From Atherinomorus stipes (taxonomy: Eukaryota > Chordata > Actinopteri > Atheriniformes > Atherinidae): DNA of 64,000 nt. Shown here one piece after another: positions 57,266-64,000 of this stretch (within the stretch, counting starts at the first letter, position 1; each line of letters begins with the position of its first letter). The notes beneath the pieces are model-generated. The model saw nothing but the letters and a program-made list of their open reading frames with translations, did no database searches and was not told the origin of the DNA. Both the position numbers and the translations under genes were made by a program. The DNA is taken from assembly GCA_023101725.1 (NCBI GenBank), contig JALJCO010001126.1, positions 1 through 64,000 on the forward strand, in the 5' to 3' direction.

Positions 57266-57446
57266 TTCATTCTGCACCCCTCCAAACGGCTCACGGAGGT
57301 ATTTTTTTTAGTAAAAATTCTCCATATTCAACCTTTAATTTGAATCAGCTGTGTCCTAGCAGGGCGAAATGGAAAGTCTTCAGGATAGTGTGCCTTGAGG
57401 ACCAGAGTTGGGAATCATTGATTTAAACAACTATTCTGTAGTCCAG

Positions 57447-57505
57447 GGGTGTCCAAAGTCAGTCCTCGAGGGCTGTTGACCATTCCTGCACATTATGTCT
57501 CTTGT
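57447..57505 (+). repeat. hAT MITE fragment (family of 10736-10925)
   Basis: 'aggggtgtccaaagtcagtc' then 'ctcgagggc' matches the left part of that element. The rest is missing. Confidence 0.6.
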
Positions 57506-57509
57506 AACA

Positions 57510-58425
57510 TGTTTTTTTTCTTACCATTTCTTTTTTAATGAGTTTATGTACAGTAAGTGTAAATGAGAGCAGAAAAATGTCCTAAAAAAAAGGTACAAAA
57601 ACCTTCTTGTGGGCACATCCTTCGTCATCTACCAACCTGGATCCCAAACACACATTTGTGAACACTTGAATATGAGAGCGACCCTTCAGTGAGCCGGCGT
57701 GGCCGGAGGAAGTACGGAGAGAAAGTCAATTAAAGTCTCTTCAGTAGAAACGATTGTAAATCCTCCACTTAATTAAAAGCACCTCAATTTACTGCTCTTA
57801 TCTGAGGTTATCATGTTAAACAATAGGGGAGCTAAAAACCCATTAGGCGTATGGATTTTAATTAGCATCCTTGTAGATGCAACATAAAATACACCCCCAC
57901 TCCTCTCCCCCCCAGCTCACCTCCCACCCGTCCTCCTCAAACAGGAGCTGTTCGGTAATGGGAATATTCAGGCTTGGTGGTTGTTGGGAAAGATAATTAT
58001 TAGCCATTTCATCTCACTGTTTCCCAGTTAAGCATTTGTTTAGCTGAACACTACTTATTGGAGTAATTAAGCCACACTTTAAATACACTGCTCATCCATG
58101 AAACTAAATGTGTTTTTGTAAGTAGATGTAGAATTAAATGGAAGTAAAATGATCTGCCATAAGAAAACAGCTCCATGAGATATGAATTTAAAAGAAAAAT
58201 AACTTATAAACCATAACTGCTTGGTAGTACTGGTGTGAAATGCTCTAAGAAGTACATTTTTGTCTGGGTTTAATGCACACAAGCTCCAGTTTCACTGGAA
58301 GTTGAGGTGGAAGTGTAGGAAACATTGTAGATGGATAGAATAAAATACATCCCAACTTTAGATGCTTAAAAAACAATAAAGTGAGGTAATCAGCTGTGAA
58401 GCATTTCTGTGTAAAAAAAAGTGTG
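57510..58425. other. No feature recognised
   Basis: AT-rich, with short frames only. Confidence 0.4.
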
Positions 58426-58430
58426 TCAGT

Positions 58431-59936
58431 CTAAAGCCCAGCATACACTGGGCAATTTTTGGACGTTTTTGAGCCAGTTTTCCAGTCGTGCGACAAGTTT
58501 GGCGATTGGGCCATGTGTCGTGTGTCATGCAGTGCATTAGGGGGTCACGAGAGGCGATTGGCACCTCATGACGAGCTCCCGATTAGAAATCGTGGGTCGC
58601 AAGAAAATCAAACCTGTTTGACATTTTGGTCGTAGCTCGTGAGTGAATCGGATGTTAAAGCGGCACCACGACCAGACTGAGAACTCTTTCCTCGGAGATT
58701 TTCACATTTCCGATGCGCTGAAGTAAAACAGACGCAGAATGGCGACCATTTGGATGGAGATGTAGTTGTTAAACCGACAGACTGTACAGCTCACGTCTGG
58801 ACAGCCAATTCCTCGTCCACACACTCGTCGCCTTTTATTTTTGGTGAATTCTTCACAAAGAAAGAACGCAAATCACCAAGGCAGCGCGTTTTTTTTTGGT
58901 GGTAGCATAATGTTGCTGCTGCTGCTGTTGTTATTGTCATCTTCTTCTTCTACGACTAGCTGTATTTATTGCGTTGCATGTTGGGATTGTTCAAGACCCC
59001 AACGTGTCTTTGAGGACGTACAGTGTGAGTAGTCATATCGCATCCGAGTGTCGGTTCGTACAGTATGAGGACAGACATTGCAAGCTGTGAACTTTTTTTT
59101 TTTTTTTTCTTACTTGTCCTGTCCAGCATCATAGCAAGCAGAATGGAAATCCGATTGTTTTATTGTGTTGAACAGTTTTGCTTTGCCAAGGGGAGCTTTA
59201 TGAACACAAGGCTCCCCTTGATATCCTGTTTATTCATTTTATTTCTTTGATAAAACATTTGTCTAAAACAGCATTCCATATCATACTGCTGGGCCTGACA
59301 AGGGAGAAATGAAAGTTAACAGAGGTAATGATAGAAAGTGGAACATAGAGAAAGGAGTAAGGAAGAGGAAGAGAGAGAGAGGAGAGAAAACATGAATCCA
59401 CTTACACAGTTCAGTGGTGCATCTGTACAGAAATCCCTAAACAACATTCCAAGGTCTCTGTCGGAAAACAAAACAAGCAATCCCCTACAGGAGGACCTGC
59501 AGGTGGCTCGAGTATCCTCAGATCATACAAACACACGCAGAACTACGCAGAGAAGAGGTAAAACCTAGTTAGCGCAACGGGAAACAGTGTCACAGTGTCA
59601 ACATGCATAATAAAGGGTGCTCCGTGGTGATACAGTCATGCAGATGCAGCCTCGTCTCTGCAAGGAGGAGGAAGCCCACAAAGCTCATGACCCAGGCCCC
59701 CAGCAGCCACCTAGAGGCCCAGATCTGAGCCGTCCCCCCAAAAGAACAGACATGCATCCCCCAGAGGGCGGTAAAAGGCGGCCCCAGCCGGAGCCCCCCG
59801 CAGTCTGGGGGCCCAGGCCCCAGCGGACCAAGACCAGCAGCTGTGAACTTTTGAACTGTGCGACTGATTCGCACAATTTGAGTTGGAGCTGCGAGCAACG
59901 ATTGAAAAAAATCGCACAGTGTATCCCATGCTTTAG
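58431..59936. mobile_element. DNA element with CTAAAGC..GCTTTAG ends, holding a retroposon
   Basis: Left end CTAAAGCCCAGCATACACTG, right end on the minus strand CTAAAGCATGGGATACACTG, continuing as 'gcaattttt' and 'gcgatttttt'. Without the retroposon it is about 750 bp. No convincing target duplication, so superfamily unassigned. Confidence 0.8.
59097..59838 (-). mobile_element. Poly(A) retroposon of unknown class, copy 2
   Basis: A perfect 14-bp duplication AGCTGTGAACTTTT lies at 59083-59096 and 59839-59852. The T-run at the left is the poly(A) tail of a minus-strand insertion. It is collinear with 17011-17855 except for a single 37-bp unit. It has a longer 5' end than copy 1 (Gly/Pro-rich frame, GC-rich). 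The minus frame 59590-59898 contains the C-terminal 50 or so codons shared with copy 1. Confidence 0.9.
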
Positions 59937-60202
59937 GTGGTTTTATAAGGTTTGGGCTTCTAAATCAATTCTAATCAGACTATAAGACTCCATGTAAACC
60001 CAACTAATAGTCGTTTTATGTCATATCTTTGGTGCAAAATCAGGTTAATCACCTGGTGATAACAACTGTCATTTACTTACGGTATTTTCTTACAATAATA
60101 ACAGTTTAAAAATATTGTTTTTACCAAAAAACTAGGAAAATTTACATTGAAAAACTGACAGCTTATCACATAATAAAAATTACAGTGGCAATGTATAAAT
60201 CA

Positions 60203-61203
60203 TTAAAGTGCTGATGACACGACCTTAACTTCAAATAACTTTGCCATACAAAAAACACACCAAGACAAAATAAGTAGTTCTGTGGAGTTGGAAGTTAATC
60301 AGACACGTATTTACGTAAATATCCAATGTTAAAGAGGCGCGGCTAGGCGCTAATAGGTTTTCACATAGCCTTTGTGATGTGATCTCAGCAACATAAGGAG
60401 TTGCGGTCCACTTATTGATTTACAGGTGTAAACAAAGCTGTGGAAAACATGAAAAATGCTCCAGAACAGCTAGATTGGAACTGGTTTGTATGGTGGATCA
60501 TCAGTCAGTTCAGAAGACTGTGATAATGCTGAGGCATTTGGGGATATCACATTTTACAAGCTAGAACCAGAGTAGAACTGTAGCCAAGTGCTTACAGTCT
60601 GTCTCCCAGCCTCAAGTCCACTCGGTTAAGCTAAATGCCTGCAATGCCGTCACACCGAGTGACTCAGAACTGTAGGGAACTGACCCAGAACAGCACAAGC
60701 AGACCCACAGCTGTAAAGGAGCTGCACTGGTTTGACATACTGTAGAGTCAAGCGTGACAGAGGAGAGACACTCATTTCCTGCATTAGCTCGTGGCTAACC
60801 GGGTAATTATTTGCTGCGAGTTAGCTGTATGACCAATCTGATTAAGCAACAATGGTTGAAAAAGAATATTCCAGAGGACATTAATGCAGTTTTATGTGTT
60901 AGAAGTCTCAACAGCTCCAGTAAACAGAAGCTGTAGACAGGAGAGACGTGAAGAGGCTCCTACTGCTATCTGGTAAGTCTGACTTGCTTCTTTATCCTCT
61001 TCAAAATAAAATTCTGGATCTGTAGGAAACCTAAATAAACTAACGCTGTACTTACAAGCTTTTAAATATTAACTGGCAATACAGTTTGAAGACTGAGTCG
61101 TTACTGTTTGTCTGTAATACTGGAAAAAGGAACTTAAAGACTGCTATGAAGCCATAGACTTCAATGTTAAATGAGCTGAGAATGTTCTCTGGTAGACGTC
61201 ACC
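60203..61203 (-). mobile_element. Family C DNA element, copy 2, truncated
   Basis: Starts TTAAAGTGCTGATGACACG and follows the minus strand of 38127-39413 until about 61203. The last 170 bp or so are missing. The break coincides with the start of a possible hAT end ('ccagggcttggcattaac'). Confidence 0.8.
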
Positions 61204-62015
61204 AGGGCTTGGCATTAACACCCACCAACCGCCAAATGCGGGTGAATTTCAGCAATGGCGGGTAACACGGCCACTCCAACCAGCCACTTTGGCAGGTTGA
61301 ACTCTATTTACATTTTAATTGTAGTTTTCTCAAACGGCATCTGAAATAATAAACAAACTTAAATGTTGGACTAAAAGACTACAACTCCCATGAGCACCGC
61401 CTGCGCACAGTGTTTGCTCATTGGTCAATCTGTGGCCGACATCACTTAGAGGCGGTTCCTGTGGAGAGCGCAGTTGTGAAGCGAGGCGCTGCTAACTGAG
61501 ATCGGCTTTCCAAAGGGAACTCCTAACTTTGCTTCTGCACGTCCGATCTTCCCAGTTCTACCTGCAGCGCTTAGTTCATGTTCAACATGAGAAAACTCGA
61601 GTTTGTCTGAATGTGGGTCAGAGTCAGACTGTGAAGCAGTTTGTTCTGTTTTTAGTTTTCTCCTGAATGTGTCAAATCCAGATCCCTCATACAGCAGCTG
61701 TTTTCACGCTGGTTGTGAGCAGTGATGATGAAGATTTAACGTGTCGGACTCGAGCTCTATGGGAGACATCTGGTTTTCTTCACTGGGAGACGTGGTCTAC
61801 CTGTATGACGAGGCTGAGCCATGCCCGAAATGATTGCAGCAGGCCGGCGGAGATGCGCCCAAGCTCCGGTGTGCTCATAGAGCCGAACACGTCACTGCAA
61901 GTTTGGGATGTAAACATCCTAAACGTGCACGGTAGCATGTTTTATAAACCATTCCCAAAGATGCAGCAATGTATTCATGAAGCTGCAGCATCCACTATTA
62001 CTGAGGAGTGAACAC
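61204..62015. other. Unassigned DNA, possible hAT left end at its start
   Basis: 'cagggcttggcattaacacc' with 'ccaccaaccgccaaatgcgg' and 'cagccactttggcaggttga' resembles the left end of a fish hAT. No right end was found. A 114-codon frame at 61667-62011 matches nothing I know. Confidence 0.3.
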
Positions 62016-62017
62016 AT

Positions 62018-62077
62018 GATGGATCCAATGTGAGCGCTTTGAGTGTCCAGCAGCAAAAGCACGATATATATCGAATC

Positions 62078-62120
<43 letters not shown>
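62018..62120 (+). repeat. SINE 3' tail with (ATT)n
   Basis: 'gtgagcgctttgagtgtcca' then 'gcacgatatatatcgaatcc' and about 12 ATT units match the tail of the SINE at 31830-32528. Confidence 0.7.
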
Positions 62121-62123
<3 letters not shown>

Positions 62124-62431
62124 CAGACAGCGACTGTAGGATGAAGGCTGTGGGGGTGAAAAGATTTAGCGGTCTCTTTTGTTTTTTCATTTTTTCTTCT
62201 CTGTAGTTGCCTATTTAGTCTACTGCAGTAAATAAATACTGAAACAGGGATTCTTTTCAGATTTTTTCCAGTTCAGCTTTTATCTTATAAATTAATCTTT
62301 TACTCCCCTGCACCATTCTTAAAATGCAAAAAGAAACCACGTTTTTTTATTACTTTGTACAGTACGCTGCATATTTTCATCCAAAAAGAGCTTTCCACAG
62401 AACCCTATCGGAGCTGAATGACTGATAATGA

Positions 62432-63880
62432 CCAGGGGCCTCATGTACAAAGGGTTCGTACGCACAAAAACGTGGCGTACGATCATTTCCACGGTAAGGT
62501 CGAGATGTATCAAGAATGGAGTGACCGTGGAAATGTGCGGGGCTTCACGTCAACTTCATGGCTGGCGTACGAACGTTTCTACAGCTGTGGAGACTTTGGC
62601 GACACTTGGAGGCGACGCTGGGAAAATGTTAAAAGAAATAAATGTGAAAACAACCATCCCCAGACTGAGTGATGTGGTCAGACACATGAACAAACAGCCC
62701 TCATAAACAATTAACACCTGCGTCTGCAATTATGTGTGGATATAAAAGCGCAAAAATAGGCTCCTGTCCAGCAGCTGCTTTAGTTGGAAGAAAACGTTCG
62801 AAATGGTGGATTTGCAGAGAGAGTGTATTCAGAGGTCTTACTGATTTAATTATAACTGGCTGGTCAGACGCTTTAAGTTCACTATCTCTGTGCGCAGGGC
62901 TGAAGCCAGGCTGGGGGCGCAACACCCCCAGCTGCGCCTCCACGAGCTCCGGCGCATAAATTCACTTATATGCCGATTTATTTATTAATGCACTTAATTT
63001 GTGAGGACATCTATAGGATGATCTGTTCAATCATTTATACCAGCACAGTAGGGGGGAGGACTCTGCCGGTATGGCAATTTAATAGCAACAGGTCAGTCAC
63101 GTCTGCGTCCTGGGGATGAGGAAACCCCCGAGGCTGTGACGCAGGTGATGCAGAAGGAATCCCCAATGCTGCACGTCCTCTTATAGTAATAGATTGTGTC
63201 AGCTAATAAATACAGTATTTCCCGTGACATCGGGCTGTGAGGAGGCGACTGTATAAACACACATTTCACAAATATATATTTATTTACCTTTAGAAAAACC
63301 GGAGTCACCCGCGTGAACTCCCATCACCTTTGAAAGACGAAATGCAGTCACGAGCAGCCGTCCTCTGATTCACATCCAACTTGTTGTCGGACCACTTCTT
63401 ATTTCGGCTTGTGTGTGCGACTCTGACCCCACATCGTTGTCACACACTCTCCCATTCACTTTTCTGTCGGGGTGCGATGCCGGACATCAGCGTGCTAAAG
63501 TGCACATTTTTGCGCATTTATACTAAAACAGGCTGCCTCAAGTTCGTTCTCCATGAATGTTTTTTTTTTCATTTTCATTCACTGTCATGTTCATATTTTG
63601 TCTTTCTGATGGTGCAGAGAGGAGAATCTCCGCTGCAGATCTCATTTAAATGTCATTTGCGTATTTATGTTGGGGGTGTGGACAGGGAGGCGTCAGGTAC
63701 TCCAACATGTGCGCTCAATTCCACGTTGATTGGGATGTACAAAGGAAAAGTACTTGGATCCATGCGTGCGTACTGTTTCATACATCTGAAAACTTTTGTG
63801 CGTATGACGTTTTCAGGATTTGATCGTACGCCGGGTCTCAGTAGGAAATCCACGCAACTCTTTGTACATGAGGCCCCTGG
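62432..63880. mobile_element. 1.45-kb DNA element with CCAGGGGCCTCATGTACAAAG ends
   Basis: The two ends are inverted copies beginning CCAGGGGCCTCATGTACAAA and continuing with 'cgtacgatca' on both sides. The family is abundant in fish, and I lean to Harbinger-like, but no TWA duplication is seen (flanks differ). Frames in 62732-63000 and 63381-63950 show no convincing transposase motif. Confidence 0.8.
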
Positions 63881-64000
63881 AGTGTTAAATATTTTATGTA
63901 GCCTTCATATGAATGTGTACAAGAGTCATTTACGTTTAAAAAGTTTGTAAATATAGTTTAAGTAAACTTTAGCAGGCCATAGTCGGCTTTAATCCTATTA

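Larger units (their letters stand above)
55369..57333 (-). mobile_element. Family A MITE, copy 2 (minus), inserted in the palindromic MITE and itself interrupted
   Basis: TTTAA is duplicated at 55364-55368 and 57334-57338. The intact MITE at 16.2 kb has it once. 55369-55695 is the right half of family A in reverse, and about 57266-57333 is its left end ('ctccatattcaacc'). Everything between is later material. Confidence 0.85.
55237..57420. mobile_element. Short palindromic hAT-type MITE, copy 3, split by a 2-kb nest
   Basis: The left half 55237-55368 and right half 57339-57420 together match the intact copy at 16094-16307. Flanks are ATCTAAAC (55229-55236) and ATTTAAAC (57421-57428), 7 of 8, which supports hAT. 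The break falls at TTTAA. Confidence 0.9.

Noticed and set aside
59590..59898. Calling the retroposon frame a real protein gene
   Set aside because: It is shared between copies, but length and start differ, it is GC-rich at one end and no family is recognised. Kept as a finding only.
63381..63950. 189-codon open frame, the longest in the window
   Set aside because: It lies inside the 62432-63880 element and runs through its terminal repeat. It has Phe/Cys-rich, low-complexity stretches and no known motif. Chance frame.

Overview
The window looks like nuclear DNA of a teleost fish. It is AT-rich and has no operons or ribosome-binding-site logic. It is built almost entirely of interspersed transposable elements of kinds typical of fish: hAT elements, Tc1/mariner elements, TTAA-target DNA elements, a tRNA-derived SINE, LINE 3' ends and a BEL/Pao fragment. 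I found no host protein-coding exon, rRNA or tRNA gene that I would defend. The recognisable coding sequence is broken transposase, THAP-domain, reverse-transcriptase and integrase material. The species cannot be named from this.

Layout. 0.7-5.4 kb: two neighbouring hAT insertions with perfect 8-bp target duplications, the first containing a second hAT. 5.4-22 kb: mostly unassigned DNA with scattered MITEs (hAT type at 7.8 and 10.7 kb, Tc1 type at 9.5, 16.3 and 19.8 kb), a poly(A) retroposon at 17.0-17.9 kb carrying a 37-bp tandem array, and LINE tails. 22.3-29.8 kb: a fossil autonomous hAT-like element whose four-exon transposase gene can be traced. Its introns and 3' flank were hit by at least five later elements. 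30.3-34.4 kb: a second copy of the 7.8-kb hAT MITE, a split SINE and two THAP-domain fragments. 35.0-38.1 kb: a full-length Tc1 fossil, a short Tc1 derivative and a second copy of a 613-bp TTAA element. 38.1-43.4 kb: a TTAA-type element followed by a three-deep nest containing a strong hairpin.

44.8-47.5 kb: a Tc1 MITE and one copy of a repeat called here family D. 48.0-50.7 kb: a hAT with a LINE tail inside it, then a BEL/Pao integrase fragment. 53.1-55.0 kb: a second, inverted family D copy interrupted by a long-inverted-repeat element and a 339-bp TTAA MITE. 55.2-57.4 kb: a four-deep nest (hAT MITE, family A, LINE, family A). 58.4-59.9 kb: a DNA element holding the second copy of the poly(A) retroposon. 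60.2-61.2 kb: a second copy of the 38-kb TTAA element. 62.4-63.9 kb: a 1.45-kb element with good terminal inverted repeats.

The parts do not form a pathway. What the window offers is a readable insertion history. Many families occur twice, so one copy often shows the empty site of an insertion in the other. Element names such as 'family A' are local labels. Superfamily calls rest on target-duplication length, termini and protein motifs read by eye. No database search was possible.
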